A stretch of DNA of 64,000 bases from Aradus depressus (GCA_963662175.1 OY759215.1:21317079-21381078), one strand, 5' to 3'. Positions 10,298-22,162 are shown, counted from the first letter of the stretch. The notes: generated by a model not told the origin, from the letters alone. Program-made: numbers and translations.

Positions 10298-10639
10298 CTA
10301 TGGATGCATTCATTACAAGTTACTATGATTTTTGTTTCGAGCCCCCCTTTCGTCCGATTTGTTACTTTCTGTTCAAGAAGGTCCTGAGACTGACACAGCA
10401 CAGCTGAATACCTCTCCTAATGGTAGCAGGTTGTCTATTTTTTGTTGAGGCCGTCCGTGTCTGGAGCCAGCCTAGCAACAGTCAGTCCCTTCTTCTACAC
10501 GCCCCTTAGTACAAGTAATTTCCTAGTTACTTGTACTTACTAGGGCTTTTGTCACTTGTTACGTACTTACTAGGGTTTTTGTCACTTGTTACGTACTTAC
10601 TAGTATCCATTGTATAGCTGGGAAGAGAGCCCTTTCGAA
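10298..10639. other. Unassigned stretch, moderately GC-rich
   Basis: Contains a duplicated ACTTACTAGGG...GTCACTTGTTACGT motif at 10540-10600. No named repeat or gene is recognised. Confidence 0.35.
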
Positions 10640-10649
10640 AAGTCTTACA

Positions 10650-10996
10650 ATTAGGTTAGGTTAGGTTTTATGACTCATGCCCGGGCTTTAACTACGAGTT
10701 CATATCGCCTACTACCAGAGAGCTCTTTCGTGACTCTGGTGGACATGAGCCCGACTCTACTGTGGGAGTCCTAAATTTTGCCTACCCTAAATTTTTATTC
10801 ACCTAGGGTAAGGGTCTTTAACGAGTACCTGACATCGTACAAGCTTGGGACCATCGCTTAACGTCCCATCCGAAGGACGGCGTGCTTGTTTATTTTACCT
10901 CCCAGATAAAATAAATTAAGGGCCTCGGTCGGGTTTCGAACCCACGATCTTGAGCTCAGAAGATAAGCAAGCATACCACTGAGCTACCGGCGCCCT
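10650..10996 (-). mobile_element. SINE-A copy, full length, 10-bp TSD
   Basis: AAGTCTTACA occurs at 10640-10649 and 10997-11006. The SINE tail (left side here) is TTAGGTTAGGTTAGG, a run matching the insect telomere repeat. The head has an intact B box. Confidence 0.95.
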
Positions 10997-11006
10997 AAGT
11001 CTTACA

Positions 11007-11484
11007 TTTCATCAATATAAATGGCAAACTATCGAGAAAAAAAAAATGTTTTTCATTTTCGATACGTTTTGGTTGCTTTGGGAGAGACACGTATTATTTT
11101 TTACACGTACATGTTTTTTATTCTAGCATTTGCGGCAATTCCTGTGTGATATTATATTTTTCAATAGGTTATTTTTTATTCCAACTAGTTTTTAAAGCAA
11201 TTAATTTGTGATCTAATATTTGTCAAATGACCAGTAGCATTTATAGTTTTAAGTTTTGAAATATACAATTTGTTGTTATTTTTTATTCAAATTGTGTTCT
11301 GTATTACCCATTTCAAAAGCAAAAGACAAAAAATGCTTGAATACTAATCTAAACCCCCAAAAAATTATTTTTTTTTTTTTTTTATTTTTTATTATTTATT
11401 CTACAATCTGTACAAACAATAACAATAAGCAGAAGTGATGACTAAGATGACATGATAAAATAATAAATAATACAATAAGCAAAA
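11007..11484. other. Unassigned AT-rich stretch
   Basis: Simple AT-rich sequence with T-runs. No gene or named repeat is supported. Confidence 0.4.
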
Positions 11485-12025
11485 CAGTTTTGAAAAATAA
11501 TTTTTGTTCAAACCAAAAGTATTTCCATGATGAGTTTTCAAAACAGTTTTGAAAGGTATAAACTCCTTGTCCTGTTATCTCGAATAGGTTATGCTACTTG
11601 TTTGTTCTATTATCGCTTTTTTTGTGCTTATTTTGTTTTAAAAAGTTTATTAATCTATTTTTTGTAGTTTTAACTATTTTTTATAGTATAAATAATTATA
11701 ATTGGTTTATAACTTTTGTAATGGAACGGTCAAAAAAGTTAATAGTAGTGCTTCTCATTACGCAGTGACAACTTTAACTGACAAAACTTCAGAAAGTAGG
11801 TGTAACAGTAGCAAAAAGGTTATAATTGAAAGACAAGGTTACTTATGTACGTGATTGCTGCGCATGCCTCAAAACTGTTTTTAACTTACTCCCGTTTCCG
11901 TAGTATTTTTTCAAAACAGTTTTCAACTCAAGACCAAAAATTTCCTGTCTTAACCTTGAACCAAAACTGTTTCGAAATCACCGTTTCCATCGGGTTTTGA
12001 AAACCAATACAGTTTTGAAGTGCCA
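11485..12025. mobile_element. Candidate MITE with repeated palindrome CAAAACTGTTTTGA
   Basis: The palindromic motif or its relatives occurs near 11486, 11540, 11870, 11923, 11964 and 12015. The clustering at both ends of a 540-bp segment, and a pair of GTTTCCAT-type flanks near the right end, fit a foldback DNA element. The borders are uncertain. Confidence 0.45.
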
Positions 12026-12250
12026 TGGAAACCTAGTAAATATTTCGTGTTGATAACATTCATTTTACCACGAATTAACGTGATCATACACACACAGAAT
12101 TTTTTTATTCTCGTATTTGTTATCTGGAGGTTGGATATCATGAAATTCCGTTGAAAATTTTGCATAGAATTTTTAACCAAGAAAGTTATGTTTCCTTACA
12201 CATCGTATTCTTAGAGAAGTAATTCTACTTCATACCATGGGCATTTCTAA

Positions 12251-12773
12251 TCATATATATAAAGCTGAAAATGTCTGTGCGTTGTACCGCTATAACTCAC
12301 GAACGGCTTGATGGATTTGATTAATTTTTTTTTAATTTGTTCGTCATCGTCTGTGGAAGGTTATAGGCGTATTAGTACCTCAATATCTGGTCCATCCCAG
12401 CATCCACCCACGCAATCTTTGTAACTCAAAAACCACTGCAATGATTAATGAGGAATCTTTTTGAATAGACAAGTTTTATCTACCGGAAGGTTAAGGTCTA
12501 TTTTCTAATCAACCCCTGGTCCGTCCCAGCATCCACTCACGCAATCTTTGTAACTCGAAAACCATTGCAACGATTAATGAGTAATCTTTTTGAATAAATT
12601 AGTTTTAGCTCCAAAGCTAGCGTTACTACAGTTGAAGGACTATACGCCTTATTCCGTATGAATAATTGAAAATTATAACATCATGAATGTACTGTCGAGG
12701 AACTGAATAGCCTTATAGGAGATATTGGGAGAAAAGTTAAAGTTCCCCGGGCAACGCCGGGTATGACTGCTAG
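12251..12773 (+). mobile_element. Non-autonomous Helitron, 523 bp
   Basis: Begins TCATATATATAAAGC after A12250 and ends ACTGCTAG before T12774. The 3' hairpin CCCGGGCAACGCCGGG lies 8-10 bp before the CTAG end. Start, hairpin, CTRR end and A/T target all match Helitron rules. Internally two copies of AATCTTTGTAACTC occur, about 130 bp apart. No helicase remains. Confidence 0.82.
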
Positions 12774-12957
12774 TAATTTCTAAGTATAAATTCGAACCTC
12801 TGCCTCCCACTTAAGTAATCGATGACATTAACCACTCACCAACTCTAAGTTTGAAGTACCTACTTCACTGAGTGAAGAGTAACCCCATCTGGATGACATT
12901 TTTCTTTTTAATTGAAAGACTGGTAATGCCTGTCAAACCGTCATGAAGAAACCCCAG

Positions 12958-13015
12958 CTGGTATAGGGGAAGTTATGTAATCGGTCAGAAACTCGTACAA
13001 TTTACAATGCTATTT
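12958..13015 (+). repeat. Short RepX piece
   Basis: Contains GTATAGGGGAAGTTATGTAA and CGGTCAGAAACTCG only. Confidence 0.55.
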
Positions 13016-13147
13016 TTCACCCTTAGATTCCACATTAATCCTCTAGTCCGTGCCCTTCATTCTGCCATACTTCCCCAACGTCGCCTTAAGCGCCAATGGC
13101 CTTGAGACCTCCTTAGTAGCAGCAGTGACAGTGAATTTTAAACTAGG

Positions 13148-13541
13148 TGTGCAATACATTCTGCTGTTTGCAAAAACTGAGCTGAGTCAGGCATATCTGT
13201 ATAAAAAACTCAGTTAATGTTTTAATAATTATCAGTAACTTCTCACCTTGTATGTTCTTTATGAATATATTAATACTTTAAATAGATTTCAGTTGAATTC
13301 AATGGATTTTTTCTAGCTTTTTTGTAGACAACAACAGCTATGAATATTTTTATCGAAAAAAGTCGAAGTTTGTACGTTAGAACACTGAAAAAACTGCTCG
13401 AAAAAAGTGGTGTCCGATGGTAAACCGAAAAGGTCTTCGCCCGGATTCTTGAGAATTTTGTCTCTCAATTGATTTCAAAGGGGATTTCGTTTTTCGGTGA
13501 TTATTCCTCCGTGGTATGTTCGATTTCAGATTTTTTATATT
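13148..13541 (-). repeat. Right arm of the 9.2-kb inverted repeat
   Basis: Reverse complement of 9174-9452 joined to 10144-10297, with no SINE at the equivalent point (near 13275). It preserves the pre-insertion site of that SINE. Confidence 0.85.
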
Positions 13542-13589
13542 ACATTATATTATATATAACGAATGTATCGACATGGAATTGATGAATTC

Positions 13590-13700
13590 TTCTAACGGTG
13601 AAATCGTCTAATAGAAAATTCGACTAACGGTAAATTCGTCTAAAGACAAATTCGTCTAACCAGCAATTTGTCTAACGGTAAATTCTTCTAAATGAAATTC
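13590..13700 (+). repeat. Degenerate short tandem repeat, unit about 17 bp
   Basis: AAATTCGTCTAACGGT-like units recur about six times with substitutions. It lies at the end of a fragment carrying RepX-like GAATGTATCGACATGG. Confidence 0.6.
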
Positions 13701-13828
13701 ACCTCTCCCCCCTCCCCCTATCCTAGTGTAAATTTACTCGGAATCAGCCTCCAACATTCTAGTCAAAAAATATTTAGTTTTTGCAATCTCCTAAAGATCT
13801 GAAAGATGGCGCTTATACTTGTCCTAGA

Positions 13829-14136
13829 GTTAGTTAGTTATTATGACTCACGCCCGGGCTTTAACTACGAGGTCATATCGCCTACTACCAAAGCGCTCTT
13901 TCGTCACTCGGGCGGACATGAACCCAACTCTATTCTGCGAGTCCTAAATTTTACCTATCCTAAATTTTTATTACCCTACAGGCTCGGGACCATTGCTTAA
14001 CGTCCCATCCGAAGAAAGGCGTGCTTAAGTTTATTTTACCTCCCAGATGAAATAAACTAAGGGCCTCGGCCGGGTTCCGAACCCACGACCCTGAGCTCAG
14101 AAGGCAAGCACGCATACCACTGAGCTACCGGCGCCC
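13829..14136 (-). mobile_element. SINE-A copy with internal deletion
   Basis: Complete at both ends, but about 50 bp around CACCTAGGGTAGGGGTC are missing. The head and boxes are otherwise good. Confidence 0.9.
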
Positions 14137-14189
14137 TCTACTTTTCCTTGATTTTTACTCACATATTCATTTGCTTTATTCTTTTTTAT

Positions 14190-14512
14190 TTTCAAAAGTA
14201 GCTTTCTTGATGTTTTTAAGTTATTTTAATGTTGTTATTCTAAAAGTTAGTTTTCAGATCTATCATTCACTTGCTGAGTTTCATCAAGACAATTCCAATT
14301 CAATTCAAATTTGATCAATGGGAATTCATAAAATATTCTAGGCTTTAGAAATCCTATATATACCGGAGATTGGTGAGTCAGAGAGAGTCTGTTTTATGTA
14401 GTGTATTAGTGTCTAGTGACCAGTTGGTTAGTTAAGATCTAAATTGCTTCCAGTGCTTGCTCCAGTTTTCTAGTATTTAACTGTGAAATTACATTTTAAA
14501 ATGTAAGTAATA
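14190..14512 (+). repeat. Promoter-like repeat with TATA box, paired with 24115
   Basis: Contains GGCTTTAGAAATCCTATATA, a TATA-like box, then CGGAGATTGG, then a run ending AAAATG. The same arrangement occurs at 24115-24440. This may be an LTR or promoter region of an unidentified retroelement; no polymerase was found next to it. Confidence 0.35.
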
Positions 14513-15560
14513 TTGTTTCCGTCGAAATAGGATGATTTTTGTTAAATCTGTAGTCACAGAGAATAAATTGGTAAGTCAAAATTCGTAAATTTTCGGGGCA
14601 GCACTTTTTTACTTTTGCATTAATCGTGTAAATCCAGTTTTTGGAATAAATAAATTATGTTTGCATCATTATTAATCATATACCTTCTAAATTTATAGGA
14701 GTGAATGAAAATGAATATTGTTAATCCATTCCTGGATTTTTCCTTAGTTACCTAATCATTCTCCATCACTTACCTAATTATTGACCATACTTTTTGAAAT
14801 ACTCGTGAATGATGCCTCTTAAAAGTTGATTTAACCGAAAATGCCCTTTTCAATTGGAATAGTCTGCCATAGTGAATAAATGGTTAAATGCAGTTATCTC
14901 ATGAATGATTCCTCAAAGAAATAGATTAAGTTGATTTAACCGAGAACTTACACAATTTTACGAGACATCAAGAAACCCACATCTTTATAATTCGGAAAGT
15001 ATTAGAGTCCTGAGCTTCCAACTTCTTTACAGTGCGCAGATGGCTTGGGAGATGATCACAGTACACTTAACTCATTTTGGCCATTTTACGACTTTACAAC
15101 TTATTCCCTGTGACCATAAATATAAAGAGTTGTGTGTTTTGGTCACACATTTTGAGTTTGCCAATTTTCGTTTTGCACTGGCGGGCCATTAAGGGTGTAT
15201 TATTGGAGAATAATGAACAAAGAGTTATTATAGTGTGGATTATTTATTAAATAAAAATACACTCAGAAGATGAAAGTTTGTGACAACAATAAAAAAATGT
15301 TTCTAATAATAATATATTTAATTGGAAAGTATATAATAAGCAGCAGTTGTTGCTTTCTTAGAACATGGAGACGTCCTATTTATTTCAGATAACATTTTCT
15401 TGGAAAATATGTTTTTTGTCAAATCCCTCGTTAAAATTGTATACCACCTATTATATTTTTCCTCATTTCCTCCAGATTAAACGCCCATTCTTCAGGCAAT
15501 AGAAACAACGAGGTTCTTGACTGGGCGAGCGAACCAAAGCAATAAACGAAAAAAAAAAAA
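14513..15560. other. Unassigned AT-rich stretch
   Basis: No gene, tandem repeat or known element is recognisable in this kilobase. Confidence 0.4.
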
Positions 15561-15800
15561 AAAGTGTCGGTGAATCACTGGCGATGTACTTCCACACAAC
15601 GAATTAATTAATTAAGTTTTTGCTCTCCCTCCAAAATTGTTTGTGTTAAAAAATTAATAGTTGACATATAAGGGCTTTAGAAACCTCGTTCTAAATTTTG
15701 TGTCGATGTGTTCACTACAGTGGCAGTTATTAGGGTTTTTGAATTGGGCCTCCCCTTCCCTTCGATAGATTTCGCAAAAAAAAAAAAAAAAAAAATAGGG
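15561..15800 (-). repeat. RepX fragment
   Basis: Starts GTGTCGGTGAATCACTGGC and runs into poly-A at 15778-15796, truncated before the GGGGAAGTTATG end. Confidence 0.7.
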
Positions 15801-16029
15801 GCCGTTTTAATGGAGTTTTGGATTGTGTTCTTAAAAAATATCTATTATTATGTTTTTTAATATTACCTAGATCAAAATTTATTATATAAAGTAAATTTTA
15901 TATCTACATATATGTAAATTTTATTACCTATCATTATTATGTACATTGGTAATAATTATGTTTAATAGTTCATAATATAATGGTTTTTTTTTGGTTTTTT
16001 TGTCTTTTATTTAGAAAGAAGCAACTGTT

Positions 16030-16860
16030 TCTAGGGTGCAACAACCTGCATCTATGATGGTTGGTATGGATATGTTGGCGTGAATGGCATATGAGAGGAA
16101 GACCACCCAGTGGTAGGTCCTCGGGACGAAAATTTATATTAATTATTAAAACAAGAACAGAAAAAATAAAATAAATAAATAAAAAGGAATTGAAAGACAA
16201 TTTTGATGGATGGGTAAGATAGATGATAAAAGTAAAGGAAAATAATGTAAAAAAAAAATTTTTAAGAACGAATAGGATTTAAGGTCGCGGTTTTTGTGGT
16301 AAGTGTTGTGAAGATAAAGTACGTATTTCTGGGTTTGTATGTGTGTAAAGTTTTCTAAGAAAACGTGTGCAAGTAGTTTGTATTGTGTCGGGTACTGTGT
16401 GTATCATAAGATCGTTATGAAGTGTACTGTTGTTTATGTATGGGGGGCACTGTGTTATCAGTCAGAGGGTTTTTGACTGAAACGCCTGAATTCGCTTGAT
16501 ATTGGATATAATGTTTGAAAATAAAATATTGTTGTCGTACACATAATATTAATTTCTTTGCTTAAGTATTTATTTGGAAAATAAAAATCATTAACTTATT
16601 CAAAATGTAAAGGGGAAAACATAAAAACAATGGGTACTTTAATTGTGGAGGGGGGGGGGCGGCGTTCGTTATTTGGGCGGTCAATACTCGTTGCACGGCC
16701 CTGCTAGCAATCATCTGAGAGAAGCCTAAGATACTCCCTGTTATCCGATGGTTTCCATTAACCGGGATACCTGGAGATGACTCCAAGTCTAGAGATGGAG
16801 GCACTGAGGCTCCTGTTACAGTAGTTTCCCGTAGATCCACAAACCAGTTTATAGACCAAC
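16030..16860. other. Unexplained region with two coding-like patches
   Basis: The first patch, 16036-16113, has an acceptor-like GTTTCTAG before it and a donor-like GTAGGT after it on the plus strand. The second, about 16710-16870, is open on the plus strand (reading KPKILPVIRWFP near its start) and also on the minus strand (16562-16840). An AATAAA lies near 16521. I recognise no family; either patch could be a decayed exon or chance. Confidence 0.2.
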
Positions 16861-17099
16861 CTCCTCACATCGGGTCAACTTTCATTTTGTCACTTTCTTT
16901 TTTTCGTTTTTTATTTTTTATTTATTTATTTTTTCTCTTCACCTTTATTGTCGTCACTTTTGACCCTAAACTAAAGAAAAATTAACCAAGGAAAATAATT
17001 ATTTTTTTAAATAAAATAATTGAATCGATTTTAAAGCAAGAAAATGACTGCGACCTGACTGAGAGAGCTTGTCCTTTCTGCCCGACGGAGAGATCATAA

Positions 17100-17510
17100 C
17101 GTTTAAAAAAGTCATTGAAATAATCAATCAAAATTTTTGCTTTCCCTCGAAAATGAATCTACCGTTTAAGCTACACATTAATAGAGACGAGAACTAAATT
17201 TTGTGTCGATGCATTCATTACAAAGGCAGTTATTAGAGGTTATGAGTTCTGAAAATTCTGAAAATTAATAGGTGTCATCCTTTGAAATTTTGTCTCGATA
17301 CATTCATTACAACGGCATTTATTAGAGGTTTTGAGTTCAGCCTCTCTCCCCTAATTTCCTCCTCCCTTTCGGCTCATTCTTCTGAAAATTAATAGGTGTC
17401 ATCCGTTGAAATTTTGTGTCGTTACATTCATTACAACGGAAATTATTAGAGGTTTTCAGTACATACATCGATTGACCGATTTCATAACTTCCCCTTTACA
17501 TCCTCCTATA
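17100..17510 (-). repeat. RepX copy
   Basis: Contains three module repeats with ATTCATTACAACGGCA and AATTAATAGGTGTCATCC, ending CCGATTTCATAACTTCCCC. The internal module has been duplicated (17270 and 17390 are almost identical). Confidence 0.72.
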
Positions 17511-18072
17511 TAAAAAACAAATTCTATAAATTAAAAAGTTACATAAAACCCCGACACAATGAATTTGCAGTAAAATCCTGAGAAAATTTTTTAATTTTTC
17601 TTATAGAAATGTTTTATTAACTAGTGGTTCATCTAGTTAGTATTATTTTTTTTAAAGTTTTTTGGCGGGAAAAAAGAAACGAAAACAGTAGAGAAAATTA
17701 AAAAATAACACATAATTGATATGTAACATTTATTATTTTATTTTTTTCGTGTGTAAAGTACCAGTTTACGATGTAATTTTAAAAAAAGAAACGAACAAAT
17801 CTAATGATTACTTTCTTTTGAGAAAGGCTTAAAACATTAACAGGAAACTATTATAGAAAGTTTTATTTTAATAGTTCTTAGTTTAAAAAAAAAAAGAAGA
17901 AAAAAGTACAACATAAAATGTAATAACTATTTCCGTTTAACTTAGGATTTACGAGATCGTTAAAAAAATAGATATAATAACTAGAACATGGCTCATACTG
18001 TTATGGAATTTCATTCTACTTCCTCAGTAGTATAGGAGAAGGTATGTAATTGGTTAACAATCAATAATTCGG
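17511..18072. other. Unassigned AT-rich stretch
   Basis: Poly-A and poly-T tracts, no coding content seen. Confidence 0.4.
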
Positions 18073-18345
18073 AGGGCACCGGTAGCTCAGTGGTATGCGT
18101 GCTTGCTTACTGAGTTCATGATCGGGGGATCGACACTCAGCCAAGGCCTAAGTTTATTTCATCTTGGAAGGTGAAAAAAATTTAAGTATGCCGTCCTTCG
18201 AATGGGACGTTCAGCGATGGTCCCGAGTCTGTACGATGTCAGGTACTCGTTAAAGACCTTAGGTGAATAAAAATTTAGGGTCGGCAAAATTTAGGACTCC
18301 CATAGTAGAGTCCGGCTCATGTCCACTAGAGTGACGAAAAAGGGA
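18073..18345 (+). mobile_element. SINE-A copy, 3' truncated
   Basis: Has the head and body to GTCCACTAGAGTGACGAAAA, then ends. The next SINE piece is in the opposite orientation 30 bp further on. Confidence 0.85.
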
Positions 18346-18374
18346 CGGACCATGTAGGCTTAAACTAGCCTAGG

Positions 18375-18591
18375 CATAACTAAATTTTGCCTACCCTAAA
18401 TGTTTATTCATCTAGGGTAGGAGTCTCGTATCGTACAGGCTCGGGACCGTCGCTTAACGTCCCATCCAAAGGACGGTGTGCTTAAGTTTATTTTACCTCC
18501 TAGATAAAATAAACAATGTGCTTCGGCCCGGTTCCAAACCCCCAAACTTGAGCTCAGTAAGCAAGCACACATACCACTGAGCCCTCTTTAT
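18375..18591 (-). mobile_element. SINE-A fragment, inverted
   Basis: Runs from AACTAAATTTTGCCTACCC to CCACTGAGCCCTC. With the preceding copy it forms a tail-to-tail pair. Confidence 0.85.
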
Positions 18592-18659
18592 AATATAGAT
18601 ATAAGATAGTAAACTGTAAACTCTAAGTCCTCATTCCCTCCTCAACATTACCAAATTAT

Positions 18660-18892
18660 AATAAAAAATTTAAACATTTTGTTCTCTTAACCAGACGTTT
18701 GATCTAAAATCTCATTGAAAATTCAAATGAAGCTCTCATTTACATATACTTAAAATAAAAATATTCTTTTGAAATCATTTTGATTTTTAAAAAATAATAA
18801 AAAAATTTAAAATAATAATTAAAAAAAAAGTCAAGAAGAGTTTAGAAAATGAAAGGAGGGAGAGAGGAAAGAAAATATAATAACGCAAAAAA
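18660..18892 (+). repeat. Direct repeat, copy 1
   Basis: Matches 20503-20735 over about 230 bp (CTCATTGAAAATTCAAATGA, TCATTTACATATACTTAAAA, GTCAAGAAGAGTT). Both copies end in poly-A just before or after RepX material. Confidence 0.8.
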
Positions 18893-18916
18893 ACATCGTC
18901 GGCGAATCACCTACAA

Positions 18917-19577
18917 CAGGGGTTCTCAACCTTTCAGGCTCTGAGCCCCCCTTCATACTTTGGTGTGAGGTCACGCCTCCCTTTACGGATTAAGTTAAAA
19001 AAGAGTAAATTATCATACATAAGTCTAGATTTTAGACTTATATATGATAAATTTACTTACATTATGTTTGAGTAAAATGACTTTGAACTTAGGCTAGACA
19101 TACTCTGGTAAGGAATATAAAATCATATTTGTTCAAATACAAATTTTACTTACACAAATCATCGAAAAAATCACAACAAAATATCAATAATGTAACCAGA
19201 AAAATGTTCGTTACTTTTGTAGTAGGTACTAGTGTGAGGGCTGGCACTGTTTCTCGTTAACTATTTGTTGTATGTTTGGTTGCAATTTTGACAAAGAACA
19301 CCGCAGGTCACTTTCCACATCTAGTCTGGCTCGATATTTAGATTTTATATTAGCCAGGGCTGAAAATCCTGACTCGCATAGATAAGTTGATGAAAATTGT
19401 ACAAGCAACTTGGCTGCCTCCATTGCTACTTCTGGGTAAACAGGAAGATATAGTAGCCAGAAATTTTCGAGATCCATGTTTGGGAAATCCTACTACAAAC
19501 TTATTTAATTTTTTTTTAATTTGTTGACGCCTCCCCTGGAATTCTTCCACGCGCGCTCCCCAGGTTGAGAACCGCTG
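18917..19577 (-). mobile_element. Deleted hAT transposon, 661 bp, 8-bp TSD
   Basis: TIRs are CAGGGGTTCTCAACC on the left and the complement of CAGCGGTTCTCAACC on the right. ACCTACAA flanks at 18909-18916 and 19578-19585. The inside keeps only the C-terminal end of a transposase. TIR, TSD length and protein agree on hAT. Confidence 0.93.
19229..19477 (-). pseudogene. hAT transposase C-terminal dimerisation region
   Basis: 82 residues resembling the C-terminus of ZBED5/FAM200-type hAT transposases: STYLCESGFSALANIKSKYR, then LDVESDLRCSLSKLQPNI and a Q.HPSH-like end (CQPSH). This is the hAT C-terminal dimer motif. The upstream BED finger and catalytic core are absent, so it is a remnant. Confidence 0.85.
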
Positions 19578-20075
19578 ACCTACAATGTACATACCCAGTA
19601 CGAATTAGTTAATTAGGTCCCCCCCCCCTCCAAAACCATTGGACGTTTTGGGATAGAAATCGACAGTTATACAGGGACTTTCGTACCCTCGTACTAAATT
19701 TTGTGTCGATACATTTATTACATTGGCAGTTATTGAGATTTCTGAGTTGAACGCTCTCTCTGACCCCCCCCCCCCCCCCCCCCCCTCCCTTCAGCCAATC
19801 CCGCTGAAAATTAAGACGTACCACCCTTATGGGGTTTTGAATTTATATATAAAATTTCATGTCGATTCATTCATTACATTTGCAGTTATCAGAGTTTCTG
19901 TGTTAAGCCATTAATCTCTACCTTTCTTTTCTCAATCTAACATGAATGTGTGTCGTCCTTATGGAGTGCTGAATACAAATATAAAATTTCGTGTCAATAC
20001 ATTAATTAAGTATATCGGGAGTTATAGTTTTTTACAGACACACAGACATTTTTACTTCCCGTCATACGAAGTTTA

Positions 20076-20485
20076 GGCATAGTTATGAATATCAAAATTT
20101 TATGTTTTCCGACTTCCGAAACTTCTATCAGTCAGTCTGACTGTGAAAATGATAACTCCCAATAGAATGTATGTAAATCCAGATCCTCTAACGACGACAT
20201 CTATTGTTTTTCAGTCAAATTGGTCAAAGGGGAGGGGGATTAGGGATGAGGCTTAAGTCAAAAACTTATAAGGATGTACGTCACTTATTAATTTTCTGCG
20301 GAATCGGCAGAAGGGAGAGGGGGTCTCAACTTTAACATTAGCGCATATAGTCTCGACAACTTTTTTTTGTTCATTATTGGAATTAGGATGTTGGAAAACA
20401 TGAAATTTCTGTAAAAACTCAACTTCGAATTTCTGACTGATTACATAACTTCGCCTATACTTTATAAGAAATGTCCCCCCACCCC
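20076..20485. repeat. Two RepX pieces in opposite orientation
   Basis: 20076-20300 is plus (TCATACGAAGTTTAGGCATA, ATGTTTTCCGACTTCC); 20300-20480 is minus (GGAAAACATGAAATTTCTG, CTGATTACATAACTTCGCC). Together they form a loose inverted pair. Confidence 0.65.
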
Positions 20486-20502
20486 TACTTTTACAATTAC
20501 AA

Positions 20503-20735
20503 TTAAAAAATTTAAGCAACTAGTTCTCTTTAAACCAGAGATTTGATCAAACATCTCATTGAAAATTCAAATGAAGCTCTCATTTACATATACTTAAAAT
20601 AAAATAATACTTTTGAAATTATTTTGATTAAAAAAAAAAATAATAATAAAAAAAAAGATAAGTCAAGAAGAGTTGAGAAAATGAGAGGAGGGAGAGGGGA
20701 AAGAAACAACAATAACCCCAAAAAAAAGTTAAAAA
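20503..20735 (+). repeat. Direct repeat, copy 2
   Basis: See 18660-18892. The two copies bracket RepX and the hAT element, 1.85 kb apart. Confidence 0.8.
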
Positions 20736-21249
20736 AAATAAGGCCAACAAAAAAGGAAACAAAAAGATGAAAGCCCAGAAGAAGGTAATGGTTGGTTCGT
20801 GACAGGAGGTTGCCCCTCCATAGAGGTATAATTATTTCTTTAACTGTCTTCCTTTTTTTCTCTTTGGTTGCTCTTTGTCTATCGATTTTAGTTGTGCAAC
20901 TTGCCGACAGAGTTCAGCACTTGTCAGTATATTCCTATTACACTGGTTTAGGTTAGATTTTATTTTTTTTCAAATGTTTGATGAATATGGTGATTTTTTA
21001 TATTTTTTTTATATATAAAGAAGTGGATGCAACTTATAAAAAAATATCATTACTTTTGACTGTAATCCTCTCAAAGATTTGAGATAGGACCAATAAAAAC
21101 AAAGATATAGCGCCCCAAATAATGTAAAACAAATGTCTATAGGGAATATTTCCAAGTAATGTTTAAATTGTATAGCATACATTAATATAAATATATTTTT
21201 ATTATTTAGTAGTTTTTCTTTATTATAAATAATAAAAATAAAGAAAAAA
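20736..21249. other. Unassigned AT-rich stretch
   Basis: AT-rich, with no supported gene or named repeat. Confidence 0.4.
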
Positions 21250-21783
21250 AAACAAAAACATGTGTGCAGTTGACACGCGGTAGAAGTGAAACCTTCAGAA
21301 AACGAAACTGCAAGAGAATGAGACGAATGCAGTATCAGGAGTGAGATAATTATAGGGTTTATTTATTATAATATTGGTACCAAGTTTAAAAATTATTTTA
21401 TATTTTATTATTCAAACTCCATGTTTTTAATTTCAACAAATGACACAAGTGGCTTATGGTAACTAAAGTATGAAATAAATGTTTCCTTAATGTAAGTTCT
21501 TAAAAGTCTAAAAAAATTCACAATTCCAAACTTTTTGGAGGGAGGGGAGGAGGCGATGGAATTTTTCATGATTATCTTTTTTGTGTCGCAAGACTAGAGA
21601 AGAAGCATTATCGGCAACTTTTTTTCTCTTCACTTTCAGTTACAAGAAGTCCTTATGTTAGTAATTCAAATAGATGACTAAATAAAACAACTGTTATACA
21701 TATATAGATAAGGCAATAGTGTCGCTTTTTCGTTGCATCGAGTTTCAAATCACAACGGTGCTAAAGAAGTTTTCACTTCAATA
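21250..21783 (+). repeat. Inverted partner of 31405-31916
   Basis: About 520 bp is shared at high identity with 31405-31916 in reverse. Landmarks are GACACGCGGTAGAAGTGAAA, TGGTACCAAGTTTAAAAATT and GTCGCAAGACTAGAGAAGAA. One end has a small hairpin, GAAGTGAAAACTTC. It is probably a non-autonomous element. Confidence 0.85.
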
Positions 21784-22162
21784 AAAGATATTTTATACGT
21801 CCATAACAAGAGTTTCTCATAACAACTATGCATTTACTGAGGGCGCCGGTAGCTCAGTGGTATGCGTGCTTGACTTCTGAGCTCAAGGTCGTGGGTTCGT
21901 AACTCGACCGAGGCTCTTATGGTGGGTTGCACCAACCAGGATCAACTTGCGAGATTACTTAATCTTGGATCAGTTTGATCTTGGATCAAATATTTTATTC
22001 CGTTTCACCATACATTATAGACAAGTGTTAATCCCGGATCAACTGATCTAGGATCGTGATCCGAAACGCATAGAGGTAGGAAGAAATAATCGACACTTCG
22101 ATGGAAAGGTTATGAAATCATAACCTCAAGTAATCTTCGTCTTTACAATTTACGTGAGTTTC

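Larger units (their letters stand above)
18893..20075 (-). repeat. RepX copy interrupted by a hAT element
   Basis: 18893-18916 (CATCGTCGGCGAATCACCTA) joins 19578-20075 once the hAT is removed, restoring the usual end of RepX. A poly-C run lies near 19764-19785. Confidence 0.75.

Noticed and set aside
9174..13541. Single 4.4-kb transposon with 400-bp TIRs
   Set aside because: Nothing between the arms suggests a transposase and the interior holds unrelated SINEs and a Helitron; two independent inverted copies are more likely.
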